64,000 nucleotides of DNA. It comes from Pseudomonadota bacterium (lineage in GTDB: Bacteria > Pseudomonadota > Gammaproteobacteria > Steroidobacterales > Steroidobacteraceae). The notes under the pieces are model-generated. The model ran no database searches, had not been told where the DNA came from, and saw only the letters and a program-made list of their open reading frames with translations. The translations under genes and the position numbers were made by a program. This document shows positions 51,848 to 60,609 of the stretch, in pieces. The DNA lies in assembly GCA_023417315.1 (NCBI GenBank), contig JAEZFW010000033.1, forward strand, positions 1 through 64,000. Reading direction: 5' to 3'. Within the stretch, counting starts at the first letter, position 1; the number at the start of each line of letters is the position of its first letter.

Positions 51848-53221
51848 ATGAGTCATCTAAGACTAATGACGCTGAGTCTCGTTGCAACGCTGAGCGCCTG
51901 CAGTAATGACACAGCGCCGCAACAAGCCATGAGCGAAGACGCGAGCACGCAGGCGTCCGCGAAGTGCGCCACTGAATCGGAGTTCGTGACGGTCGAGCGC
52001 ACACACTTCTGCTTGGAAGGCCGGCCGTACTACTTCGTCGGCACGAATATCTGGTATGGGGGTTACCTAGGCGCGGCAGGCGAAACCGGCGATCGCGAGC
52101 GGCTCGTGAAGGAGCTCGATCAGCTGAAAGCACATGGGATCACAAACATCCGCGTGCTCGGCATCTCGGAGACGAGTGAGCTCAAGCGGGCGGTAAGACC
52201 CGCCGCGATGTCCAAGCCCGGTGAGTACGATGAGACGTTGCTTGCGGGACTGGATTTTTTCTTGGCCGAGATGGCCAAACGCGACATGAAAGCCGTCGTC
52301 TACCTGAATAACTTCTGGCAGTGGTCGGGTGGAATGTCGCAGTACGTCACGTGGTTCACCGGTCAGCCTGCCATCGATCCGGACGTGAGCGGCGACTGGA
52401 ACGGCTTCATGGACAATTCCGCGAAGTTCTATGCGATCGAAAAGGCACAGGCGGCGTACCGTGATGTAATCAAGACGCTCGTCACGCGCAAGAACACGGT
52501 AACGGGTACGTCCTATAGCGAGGACCCCACGATCATGTCATGGCAGCTCGCGAACGAGCCCCGTCCTGGCTCGGACGCGAACGGTCGCGCGAATGCAGAG
52601 ATCTTCACCCGCTGGATCGACGAAACCTCGAAGTTCATCGGCGATCTCGCGCCCCGACAACTCGTCAGCACAGGCAACGAAGGTTGGATGGGAACGGCTG
52701 GCGATCGGGACCTCTTCATCCAATCGCACAAGTCGCCGCATGTCGATTACCTGACGTTCCACATGTGGGCTGCGAACTGGAGCTGGTTCGATCCGAAAAA
52801 CGCCGCTGCTACATATGACGCGGCGTGGGAGAAAGCGCGGGACTATCTCAATTGGCACATCGACGTCGCAAATGAGCTGGGCAAACCCATCGTGCTGGAA
52901 GAGTTCGGCATCAACCGGGACAACGGTGTGTATCCTGCCGACGCGGGCACCGAGTATCGCGATCGTTACTATCGTGCAGTCTTCGACCTCCTCTACGAGC
53001 GGGCAGTCGCAGGAGACGCCATCGCCGGCTCGAATTTCTGGGCCTGGGGCGGCGCCGGTCGCACGACGAATGCAGATTTCATGTGGAAGCCGGGCGATGA
53101 CTTCGTCGGCGACCCTCCGCAAGAACCGCAAGGTCTGTATTCGGTCTTCGATTCGGACGCATCGACGCTCGCGATCATCAAGGAACACGCGGAGCAAATG
53201 CAGGCGCTGGGACCGTCTTGA
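51848..53221 (+). CDS. GH5 beta-mannanase-like lipoprotein
   Basis: From the ATG at 51848 (GGGGGGAT upstream) the protein has 457 residues. A lipobox LSA|C places it on the envelope. The GH5 barrel has the acid/base Glu in WQLANEPRP and the nucleophile Glu in IVLEEFGI. FWAWGGAGR and GDPPQEPQGLYSVFDSD near the C-terminus match GH5_7 endo-beta-1,4-mannanases. It should cut mannan or a related plant polysaccharide outside the cell. Confidence 0.9.
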   Translation: MSHLRLMTLSLVATLSACSNDTAPQQAMSEDASTQASAKCATESEFVTVERTHFCLEGRPYYFVGTNIWYGGYLGAAGETGDRERLVKELDQLKAHGITNIRVLGISETSELKRAVRPAAMSKPGEYDETLLAGLDFFLAEMAKRDMKAVVYLNNFWQWSGGMSQYVTWFTGQPAIDPDVSGDWNGFMDNSAKFYAIEKAQAAYRDVIKTLVTRKNTVTGTSYSEDPTIMSWQLANEPRPGSDANGRANAEIFTRWIDETSKFIGDLAPRQLVSTGNEGWMGTAGDRDLFIQSHKSPHVDYLTFHMWAANWSWFDPKNAAATYDAAWEKARDYLNWHIDVANELGKPIVLEEFGINRDNGVYPADAGTEYRDRYYRAVFDLLYERAVAGDAIAGSNFWAWGGAGRTTNADFMWKPGDDFVGDPPQEPQGLYSVFDSDASTLAIIKEHAEQMQALGPS

Positions 53222-53245
53222 AGTGGTTAGTGGTTAGTGGTTAGC
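53222..53245. repeat. GTGGTTA heptamer repeat after the mannanase-like gene
   Basis: Three GTGGTTA units follow the TGA stop directly. No complementary arm occurs before the next gene, whose start is 34 nt farther on. The word matches 25243-25258. Confidence 0.7.
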
Positions 53246-53278
53246 AACTGGCGAGCCGAAAGCCGCCGCGGAGCGACG

Positions 53279-53488
53279 ATGTTGCGCGCTATCACCGGTT
53301 TTCATCTCGACGACGAAGGCCACTGGGTCGCGGAGCTCGACTGCGGGCATGGTCAACACGTGCGGCACAATCCGCCCTGGTTCGTACGCACATGGGTGAC
53401 TACAGAAGAAGGACGCCGCACTGCGTTGGGAAAAACACTCGACTGCCGGCTCTGTGATGTAGAACAAAGTGACGGAGTGACGATGTGA
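53279..53488 (+). CDS. DUF3565 small protein
   Basis: The 69-residue protein starts at the ATG at 53279 (GGAG ribosome site). It has HLDDEGHWVAELDCGHGQHVRHNPPW, with the conserved CGHGQHVRH cluster, and a second cysteine pair near the C-terminus (DCRLC), suggesting a zinc site. Function unknown. Its final SDGVTM and TGA stop are encoded by the octamer repeat. Confidence 0.88.
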   Translation: MLRAITGFHLDDEGHWVAELDCGHGQHVRHNPPWFVRTWVTTEEGRRTALGKTLDCRLCDVEQSDGVTM

Positions 53489-53538
53489 CGCAGTCAGCAA
53501 GTGCATGGTGGCGGTCTGACTTCGTCACACCGTCACTC
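53467..53538. repeat. Periodic inverted repeat, octamer GTGACGGA (DUF3565/GH95 gap)
   Basis: The left arm (53467-53495) steps AGTGACGG-AGTGACGA-TGTGACGC and includes the DUF3565 stop. The right arm (53515-53538) steps TGACTTCG-TCACACCG-TCACTCC. It ends 14 nt from the GH95 start, leaving room only for the ribosome site. Confidence 0.88.
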
Positions 53539-53552
53539 CACCAGGGGAAGCA

Positions 53553-55916
53553 GTGCTGACCAGAGTGCTCGCGCTCGTCGTACTCGGCGCAGCGATGATG
53601 GCGCCAGCGCGCGCCGACGTACCACCACTCAAACTTTGGTACGACCAGCCCGCACAGGATTGGGAGAGCGAGGCTCTGCCCATCGGCAATGGTGCGATGG
53701 GCGCGATGATCTTCGGCGGGATCGCGCGCGAACGCCTGCAACTGAACGAGAAGACGCTCTGGACAGGCGGGCCCGGCTCGAAGAGCGGCTATGACTTCGG
53801 CATTCCAGATCGTTCCTTAGCGCGCGCTGTCGACGGAGTCGCTCGGCAGCTCGAACGCACGCCGCAACTCAAACCGGAGCACGTCGTCCGCAGACTGGGG
53901 CGCAAGGCTCGCGGTTATGGCGACTATCAAACCTTCGGCGATTTATTTCTGGAGTTCGGTTCGAACGAGCACGCTAGCGACTATCGGCGCGAGCTCGATC
54001 TCGATCAAGGGATCGCACGCGTTTCCTACGTGCAAGATGGCGTGCTCTTTACGCGTGAGTACTTCGCGTCTTATCCGGACCAACTCATCGTCATCCGCCT
54101 CACCGCGGATCGACCCGGACGTATTCATTTCCGCGCTCGACTCGCGATCCCTGACAATCGCAGCCACTCGAGTCGGACAGAGAACGGCCGCATCGTGGTT
54201 TCCGGCGCACTGCACGATAATGAGCTGAAGTACGCGGCCATCGCACACATCGCCGTTGAAGGCGGTCTAGTCTCCGACTTGCCCGGCGGCCAGATCGGTG
54301 TCGCAGGCGCGAACGCGGCGACGCTCATCTTCACTGCAGGCACGAACTATGCGCCGTTGTATCCAGACTATCGCGGCGAGGATCCAGACGGCGCGATTCG
54401 CTCGCGCGTTCAGCGCGCAATCGCCGTGCCTTATATGGCCTTGCGCGAGCGACACGCGCAGGACTACGGAGCGCTTATAGGGCGCGTCGTGCTCGACATT
54501 GGACAGGCGCAAAGCGACTTGCCGACGAGCGTCCAACTCGAACGCTACGGCACGGGCGATGCCGTCGCTGACCGGGCGCTGGAGGCACTGTACTTCCAGT
54601 ACGGCCGTTACCTCCTCATCGCATCCTCGCGCGCAGGTTCGCTCCCTGCGAACCTGCAGGGCGTCTGGAATCAGACGAACACCCCCCCGTGGAACGCCGA
54701 CTACCACGTCAACATCAATCTGCAGATGAACTACTGGCCTGCTACGGTCACGAATCTCGAAGAGACCGCCGCGCCGCTCTTCGACTTCGTGGACAGCCTA
54801 CTGGAACCTGGGCGGCGATCTGCGCGCACCATCGTGGGCACGGGCGGTTGGACGCTGTTCTTGAACACGAATGTCTGGGGCTATACCGGTTTGATCGATT
54901 GGCCGACCGCGTTTTGGCAGCCCGAATCCGCCGCGTGGCTGACCCAGCACTACTACGATCACTATCGCTTCACGTTGGATGAGGAGTTCTTGCGGGCGCG
55001 CGCCTGGCCCGTGATGAAAGAAGCTGCGGTATTCTGGCTCGAGCACTTACGCACCGATCCTCGCGACGGCTCGCTCGTCGTTTCACCCAGTTACTCACCG
55101 GAGCATGGCCCTTTCACGGCCGGCGCCGCAATGTCGCAACAGATCGTGTTCGATCTCTTCACGAATGTGATGGAAGCTGCGCGCGTCGTCGGCGACCACG
55201 GCTTCGAGCAACGCGTACGTGGGGCCTTGAGCCGGTTGGATCCTGGAACACGGATCGGATCCTGGGGACAACTACAAGAATGGAAGAGCGACATCGACGA
55301 TCCGAAGAACGATCATCGTCACGTCTCGCACTTGTTCGCTTTGCATCCCGGCCGGCAGGTCTCCCCTGTCGCAACACCGGAGCACGCACGCGCTGCTCGC
55401 GTCTCGCTAGACGCGCGAGGCGATGGCGGGACTGGATGGAGCAAGGCGTGGAAGATCAACTTTTGGGCGCGACTGCTCGATGGAGATCGAGCGCATCGGC
55501 TGCTTGGCGAGCAGCTCCGTGCGAGCACACTCCAGAATCTGCTCGACACGCACCCACCCTTCCAGATCGATGGCAATTTCGGAGCGACTGCGGGCATCGC
55601 GGAGATGCTGCTGCAAAGTCAGAGCGGCGAGATCCACATTCTTCCCGCGCTCCCGCGAGCATGGCCTTCTGGTTCCGTCAGGGGTCTACGTGCGCGCGGT
55701 GATGCGAGTGTCGATATCGAGTGGCGTGACGGCGCCGCAAAGCGCGTTACGATTCACGCAGGCCATGACGGAACGATGAGGGTCCGATCTAGCATCTTTG
55801 ACAATGACTCTGTGCTCAGGGATGGATCCGGGCGCTCTATCGCAACTGCGGGTGACGGTGATATGCGAACGTTCGAGGCACGAGCGGGCGAGCGTTACCA
55901 GCTCGAGAACGAATGA
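53553..55916 (+). CDS. GH95 family alpha-L-fucosidase-like glycoside hydrolase
   Basis: The 787-residue enzyme starts with GTG behind AGGGGAAG and has a signal peptide cleaved after ARA (about residue 21). Family segments include ALPIGNGAMGAMIFGG and LNEKTLWTGGPG at the N-terminus, DYHVNINLQMNYW with the paired catalytic Asn, SYSPEHGP with the acid Glu, and QIDGNFGATAGIAEML. GH95 enzymes release 1,2-linked fucose or galactose by inversion. Substrate choice is not evident. With the mannanase it suggests plant-polysaccharide foraging. Confidence 0.93.
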   Translation: MLTRVLALVVLGAAMMAPARADVPPLKLWYDQPAQDWESEALPIGNGAMGAMIFGGIARERLQLNEKTLWTGGPGSKSGYDFGIPDRSLARAVDGVARQLERTPQLKPEHVVRRLGRKARGYGDYQTFGDLFLEFGSNEHASDYRRELDLDQGIARVSYVQDGVLFTREYFASYPDQLIVIRLTADRPGRIHFRARLAIPDNRSHSSRTENGRIVVSGALHDNELKYAAIAHIAVEGGLVSDLPGGQIGVAGANAATLIFTAGTNYAPLYPDYRGEDPDGAIRSRVQRAIAVPYMALRERHAQDYGALIGRVVLDIGQAQSDLPTSVQLERYGTGDAVADRALEALYFQYGRYLLIASSRAGSLPANLQGVWNQTNTPPWNADYHVNINLQMNYWPATVTNLEETAAPLFDFVDSLLEPGRRSARTIVGTGGWTLFLNTNVWGYTGLIDWPTAFWQPESAAWLTQHYYDHYRFTLDEEFLRARAWPVMKEAAVFWLEHLRTDPRDGSLVVSPSYSPEHGPFTAGAAMSQQIVFDLFTNVMEAARVVGDHGFEQRVRGALSRLDPGTRIGSWGQLQEWKSDIDDPKNDHRHVSHLFALHPGRQVSPVATPEHARAARVSLDARGDGGTGWSKAWKINFWARLLDGDRAHRLLGEQLRASTLQNLLDTHPPFQIDGNFGATAGIAEMLLQSQSGEIHILPALPRAWPSGSVRGLRARGDASVDIEWRDGAAKRVTIHAGHDGTMRVRSSIFDNDSVLRDGSGRSIATAGDGDMRTFEARAGERYQLENE

Positions 55917-55971
55917 TCGGGGTGCAACTTGCGATGTTCAGCTCATCACAACGCTACGTCGTGTCCTCCTG

Positions 55972-56811
55972 ATGTCAGTCGTGCGCGTCGTAGTGCTGAC
56001 GTCGCTCGCGATGATCGCGTTTGCCAGTAATTCGATCCTGTGCCGTCTCGCGCTCGCGCACACCGATATCGACGCTGCGTCCTTCACGACGATTCGCCTC
56101 ACCTCGGGTGCAGCCGCATTGTGGATCATCGTGCAGATGCGCCACTCGCGCTCGGGAAGCGGCAACTGGCTATCGGCCCTCGCCCTCTTCGTCTACGCGG
56201 CTGCCTTCTCGTTTGCCTACTCGACACTGACGGCGGCTACGGGCGCATTGCTGTTGTTCGGTGCCGTCCAGGCAACGATGATCGGCCATGGACTTTGGGC
56301 TGGAGAGCGTTTGCGAGGTCCGCAGATCCTGGGCCTCATTCTCGCGCTCGGCGGCCTCGTGGGATTGTTACTGCCCGGTCTGTCGGCTCCGCCACTCATC
56401 GGCTCGGTGTTGATGTTGAGCGCCGGAGTCGCCTGGGGCGTGTATTCGGTGCGGGGCAAGGCGGCGGGCGATCCCACGCGAGTCACCGCCGGCAACTTCC
56501 TGCGAACGATTCCTCTGGCGATTGCGCTCAGCCTTGCGATGCTGAATCGCACGACGCTGGACACCGCGGGTGCGTGGTACGCATTCCTCTCCGGAGCGCT
56601 TACGTCAGGTATTGGCTATGCGATCTGGTATACGGCGTTGCCAGCGCTGCGGGCCACGAGCGCGGCGACACTGCAGCTCAGCGTGCCGGTGATTGCCGCG
56701 GTGGGCGGCGTCGTGCTCCTAGACGAGCCTCTCACCGCGCGCTTGATGCTCACATCGATCGCGATCCTGGGCGGCATCGGTCTTTTCATTCAGGCGAAGC
56801 AAGCCCGCTAG
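55972..56811 (+). CDS. EamA/DMT family permease
   Basis: From the ATG at 55972 the protein has 279 residues and ten predicted helices in two EamA halves. The second half carries AWGVYSVRGKAAGDPTRVTAGNF and the C-terminal LQLSVPVIAAVGGVVLLDEPLT. It probably exports a metabolite. The open frame upstream overlaps the fucosidase gene and is not used. It ends 2 bp from the convergent exonuclease gene. Confidence 0.9.
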   Translation: MSVVRVVVLTSLAMIAFASNSILCRLALAHTDIDAASFTTIRLTSGAAALWIIVQMRHSRSGSGNWLSALALFVYAAAFSFAYSTLTAATGALLLFGAVQATMIGHGLWAGERLRGPQILGLILALGGLVGLLLPGLSAPPLIGSVLMLSAGVAWGVYSVRGKAAGDPTRVTAGNFLRTIPLAIALSLAMLNRTTLDTAGAWYAFLSGALTSGIGYAIWYTALPALRATSAATLQLSVPVIAAVGGVVLLDEPLTARLMLTSIAILGGIGLFIQAKQAR

Positions 56812-56813
56812 GC

Positions 56814-57497
56814 CTAGCCTAGGTCACGCAACGTCACTTTGTTTGCGCCACCGAGCAGCGCGACCTGAGCGAGAAACAGCTCTGCGGTAGCCAACGCGTC
56901 CGCCCCTGCCGAATGTCGCTGATGCTCGGGCAGCCCTCTTCTGAGCCGACATGCATCCAGGGTCAGATCGGCATGTTGCTCACGTACGTGACCGCCTTCG
57001 CCCTCGATCAGCTTGCGCTCGAGCGCCATGGTGCAGATGAACGGATTCATGAGCGCGATGCCGCCCAGGCGATGCAATAGTGCATTGAGAAAGCCACGCT
57101 CGATCCACGAAGCGTGTGCGACGATCGGGCGGCCCGCCAGCTCGTGAAATAGGTGCTCCAGCATGGTCGCGCTCTCCTCCGCCTGATCGAGATCGCTGTC
57201 GACGATTCCGTGGATAACGGCGCTCTGACCCACACCTTCGGGCGTTTCGCTGCGCACGCGAACCTCGCGTGCATTCGCCATGACGATGCGATCGCCGCGG
57301 ATCAAGATCCATCCGGCGGAAAGGATGCGATCGCGCTTCGTGTCGAGACCGGTGGTTTCGAAGTCGAGCGCTAGCATCTCCATGCCTGCAACCGGCGTAT
57401 GACGCGGCGGCAGCGGATGCGTCAGGAGTCGTTGCTGTACCGGCAGCTTGCATGCGCGACGTGCAAGCGCGAGCCGAATGTTGTCGAGGGTACTCAC
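56814..57497 (-). CDS. DEDD 3'-5' exonuclease (DNA polymerase III epsilon-like)
   Basis: The 227-residue protein has Exo I LALDFETTGLD (DxE, about 43-53), Exo II VAHASWIERGFL and Exo III HSAGADALATAEL, completing the DEDDh active site. An N-terminal helical extension of about 38 residues precedes it. It overlaps the DUF294 gene by 4 bp. This exonuclease is habitually paired with cNMP/CBS/DUF294 proteins near acetate symporters; the reason is unknown. Confidence 0.93.
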   Translation of the reverse strand: MSTLDNIRLALARRACKLPVQQRLLTHPLPPRHTPVAGMEMLALDFETTGLDTKRDRILSAGWILIRGDRIVMANAREVRVRSETPEGVGQSAVIHGIVDSDLDQAEESATMLEHLFHELAGRPIVAHASWIERGFLNALLHRLGGIALMNPFICTMALERKLIEGEGGHVREQHADLTLDACRLRRGLPEHQRHSAGADALATAELFLAQVALLGGANKVTLRDLG

Positions 57498-59344
57498 CTA
57501 GGAAATTCCAGCAGCAAACCTTGCTGCGCCTCGCGAATCACGAGAAAAGCTTCCCTGAGCGCCTCGCGCTCCGCGTGGCTGAGCTCGTTCGGGTTCAGGT
57601 GATTGTGGGGCATCTCTCCTCGACGTACCTGCTCTGCGTGCAAGCGCACTCGGAGGCCGCTCATCAGACGATGCGCGCCCGACAATCGGTCAGCATCGCT
57701 TCGGCTGATGCGCTTCGCGTCGAGCAACTGCGCGATGCGTTCTTGCGTTCCGGCGACCGTCACACCGGCGCTTAATGCGCGCACCCGCACGAGATCGGTC
57801 AGCGGCATCAGTCCACTTCCCTTGATGTCGAGCACTTCGCGATGCTCTCCTCGGCTCGTGAGCACGAAACGGCGGAAAAACCCCAGCGGCACGTCGTAGC
57901 TGGCGGCTTGGCGCGCCAGAGCGGAGATGAAAACGCTCTTCCCACGCCCGCTACCGCATTCGCCGATCGCACCGTTGATGCGCGCGGCCAATGTCTGATC
58001 GCCGTAGATCATTCGCATGTCGAAGAAGATGCTGATGCGAAGTACGGCTTCCGGATTGGGCGTAACGCACCACTTCCGAAAATGCTCGAGCCAGCCGGCC
58101 AGCGGCTGCCGCCACGAATCGTTGCTCGCCATGATGTTGCCGGGGCAATACGGATAGCCACAGGCGTCGAGTCCGGCGCAGACGATCCGCGCGAGCGCGG
58201 CGAAGTAGCGATCCGCATCCGCCGGTGCATCGTCTGCATAGACGAGCCCGTTGTCTTGGTCGGTCTTGAGGCTTTGCTCGCTTCGCGCCTGCGAGCCGAA
58301 AGCGAGCCACGCGAACGGCGCCGGCGCGGCGCCAAGCTGCTGTTCAGCGAGGCCGATCATACGCCGCGTGATCGCATCGTTGATCGTCGTCAGAATCCTA
58401 GGCACTTCCTCCGCTCGCAGGCCCGACGCGACGAGCAGCTCGAACAGCTTCGGCACCTGCTTGCAAATCGCAGCGAGCTCCGCGAGCGAACCTGCTTTCT
58501 GGATCTGCGCCGCGAGATAGAGCGGATGGCGCGTCTGCAGCGCCAGCACATCACGGGTCGTCAACATCCCGACCACTCGACCCTCGCGCGTCAGGGGCAA
58601 GTGATGGATACCGCGCGCGGCCATGGAGATGATGCCTTCCAATACCGGACGCGAAGCCTCGAGCGTCAGCGGCTCCGTGCTCATGATTGCTGAGACGGGT
58701 TCAGCGGTATCGCGGCCCTGCGCCAACACCCGGTTGCGCAAGTCGCGATCGGTTACGAGGCCTCGCACTGTTTCGCCCTCGCTCACGAGCAATGAGGACA
58801 CACCCTGCTTCGACATGACACGTGCCGCTTCGGCGATCGAGGTTGCTGGCGAGACCACGACTAACTCGCGATGCACGAGCTCGCTCATTGGCGTCATGAA
58901 GAGCGCCTGGTCGGATCCGCTCTGGTGCCGCACTCCCGCGATGAGTCGCTCCTCGAGGCTGCGTATATAGTGCGTATCGAAATCGGGCGAGGCGCCCCGC
59001 AGCGCATCGAAGGCCGCGCGCGGCATGGTCCAGATCAAGCAGTCCTCGATCAGCGTGATGCGAAAACGCACCGGCTTTTCGGTCAGTAACGATTGCAGGC
59101 CGAAGCTGTCGCCTTCTGCGTAGCGTGCGATGAGGTTGCCATCGCGATCGTGGGCCTCGACAGCACCGCGGCGAATGACATGCAGCGTTTCGTTCTTGGC
59201 GCCGATCTCGAGCAGCACGGTGCCCTTACGCCGATAGATGGCTTCGATGGCCGCTGCCGCACGAGCCCTGAGCGTCTCATCGAGCACATCGAAGGGCCGT
59301 GTGTGCGCAAGGAACTTCTCGACGTCAGCCAACGCACCGTTCAT
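57494..59344 (-). CDS. cNMP-binding, CBS and DUF294 nucleotidyltransferase-like protein
   Basis: The 616-residue protein starts at the ATG at 59344. Residues about 15-125 are a cyclic-nucleotide-binding domain, 150-270 a pair of CBS domains (DRDLRNRVLAQG and TTRDVLALQ), and 300-430 the DUF294 domain with WLAFGSQARSEQSLKTDQDNG, the GSxxR..D.D core of GlnE-like nucleotidyltransferases. DUF294_C follows. It probably senses cAMP and adenylates and modifies a partner, perhaps the symporter. Partner unknown. Confidence 0.92.
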   Translation of the reverse strand: MNGALADVEKFLAHTRPFDVLDETLRARAAAAIEAIYRRKGTVLLEIGAKNETLHVIRRGAVEAHDRDGNLIARYAEGDSFGLQSLLTEKPVRFRITLIEDCLIWTMPRAAFDALRGASPDFDTHYIRSLEERLIAGVRHQSGSDQALFMTPMSELVHRELVVVSPATSIAEAARVMSKQGVSSLLVSEGETVRGLVTDRDLRNRVLAQGRDTAEPVSAIMSTEPLTLEASRPVLEGIISMAARGIHHLPLTREGRVVGMLTTRDVLALQTRHPLYLAAQIQKAGSLAELAAICKQVPKLFELLVASGLRAEEVPRILTTINDAITRRMIGLAEQQLGAAPAPFAWLAFGSQARSEQSLKTDQDNGLVYADDAPADADRYFAALARIVCAGLDACGYPYCPGNIMASNDSWRQPLAGWLEHFRKWCVTPNPEAVLRISIFFDMRMIYGDQTLAARINGAIGECGSGRGKSVFISALARQAASYDVPLGFFRRFVLTSRGEHREVLDIKGSGLMPLTDLVRVRALSAGVTVAGTQERIAQLLDAKRISRSDADRLSGAHRLMSGLRVRLHAEQVRRGEMPHNHLNPNELSHAEREALREAFLVIREAQQGLLLEFPR

Positions 59345-59435
59345 CGCGTCATGATACCGCCGACGCACGTCGCAGCGCGCACTGCCATGCGCCCGTATAA
59401 TCGCCGGCATTCCAAAGACTGTTGCGAGGGGCTCG

Positions 59436-60164
59436 ATGTCCGAAGCAGAAAAGCCTCGTTTTCGGCGGGTCGTTCGGCGGGGGCCTTCCCAAGTCGAGAC
59501 GCGACCGGCATGGACTTGGCGACCAGCTGAAATCTGGGCGATGATCAGGTCCTACGTCGGCCTGGGGGGCGAAGCGCGCCAGTTCGCGATCGATTCGCAG
59601 CCAGCGCTGAGTCGCTTTCTCAACGAGCGGGCGAGCTATGTCGCACAAGTGTCCCTTTACGGTTATCTACGAACGCGCGCCGGGATGCGCTATCCCGAGC
59701 TGTTCGATGACGATGCGTTCGTCGCGTCCATCAACATCGCCAAATGGCATCTGTGGTTGGATTGTCTATCGGATCTAGCCGTCTATGCGGGAAGTCACCT
59801 CGTGAACGGGGCCCCTCGCGAAGCGGTCCGAGTTGCAAAGCTGATCAGTGGCGCGGTCGATGCAATTCTCGAGCAGACAGGATCTCCAGCCGACGCAGGC
59901 CACGATTTCCCGAGACACGCCGAGCGTGTTCGCAGTCGCGTCGCGAGAACCGATTGGCTGGCAATGGGTCCCGACGATGCGGCATTCACCGAGAGTCCTG
60001 CTGGCCTCGTGCGATGGGCCCCAATCGTCGACGAGCTGAAAGCGCTCGACGAGGAGATCGTGCGCAACTCAGTGCGTTTCCGCTGGCAACAGGTGCGGCG
60101 CGATTTCGTCGAGTGCCTCGATGCCGAAGCCGTTCTGCGCGAATCTGGAGCTACTGCCCCGTGA
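59436..60164 (+). CDS. Conserved protein of unknown function, beside the acetate module
   Basis: The 242-residue protein begins with a basic region (about 1-30, PRFRRVVRRGPSQ) and is otherwise mainly helical, with no membrane segment. The features RYPELFDDDAFVASINIAKWHLWLDCLSDL, split by polar turns, and a C-terminal RRDFVECLDAEAV stand out. I do not recognise a family. Its end overlaps the convergent YggT-like gene by 14 bp. Confidence 0.75.
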   Translation: MSEAEKPRFRRVVRRGPSQVETRPAWTWRPAEIWAMIRSYVGLGGEARQFAIDSQPALSRFLNERASYVAQVSLYGYLRTRAGMRYPELFDDDAFVASINIAKWHLWLDCLSDLAVYAGSHLVNGAPREAVRVAKLISGAVDAILEQTGSPADAGHDFPRHAERVRSRVARTDWLAMGPDDAAFTESPAGLVRWAPIVDELKALDEEIVRNSVRFRWQQVRRDFVECLDAEAVLRESGATAP

Positions 60165-60510
60165 GCAACCTGCCGATGTAGTAGATGCCTTGAGCAATCT
60201 GCCCTTCCAACGGGAACGACAGCATGCCCATCACCGAATAACCCAGGAGCCACGGCATCACGTAGAAGCGGAAGATGAAGAAGAACCACGCCACGTAGAG
60301 GGGCACGAGGGCCGGCACGAGAAAGTCCGGCGTGATCGGCTTGAATGCCTTGAGCAACGGGTCGGTTACGCGGATGAAGAAGCGGCTGAAGAAGAACTTG
60401 CTCTCTTCCGGCAAGAACAACCGCATGCCGAAGCGGCCGATCAAGGTCCACATGACAACGCCGAGCACGTAATCGAGCACCACCGCCCAAAGCGGGATTT
60501 CCTGTATCAC
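60151..60510 (-). CDS. Small membrane protein, YggT-like
   Basis: The 119-residue product has three hydrophobic helices. IRVTDPLLKAFKPITPDFLVP resembles the loop of YggT proteins, including the conserved TDP-L. It has no signal peptide and no other domain. Function unknown. It lies downstream of the symporter terminator on the same strand, so it is probably transcribed separately. Confidence 0.7.
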   Translation of the reverse strand: MIQEIPLWAVVLDYVLGVVMWTLIGRFGMRLFLPEESKFFFSRFFIRVTDPLLKAFKPITPDFLVPALVPLYVAWFFFIFRFYVMPWLLGYSVMGMLSFPLEGQIAQGIYYIGRLLTGQ

Positions 60511-60551
60511 CTAAGTTGACCCCCTAAGACGCGCGCGCATTCTCGCATACG

Positions 60552-60589
60552 AAAAAGAGCCGGAGCGAGTCGCCTCGCCCCGGCTCTTC
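60552..60589 (-). terminator. Terminator after the acetate-type symporter
   Basis: The inverted arms AAGAGCCGG and CCGGCTCTT extend through GCGAG/CTCGC after one mismatch, around loop TCGC. On the minus strand the stem is followed by TTTTT, so it ends the DUF4212-symporter transcript. Confidence 0.85.
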
Positions 60590-60609
60590 GGATCGTCCTT
60601 GAGAGTCGA

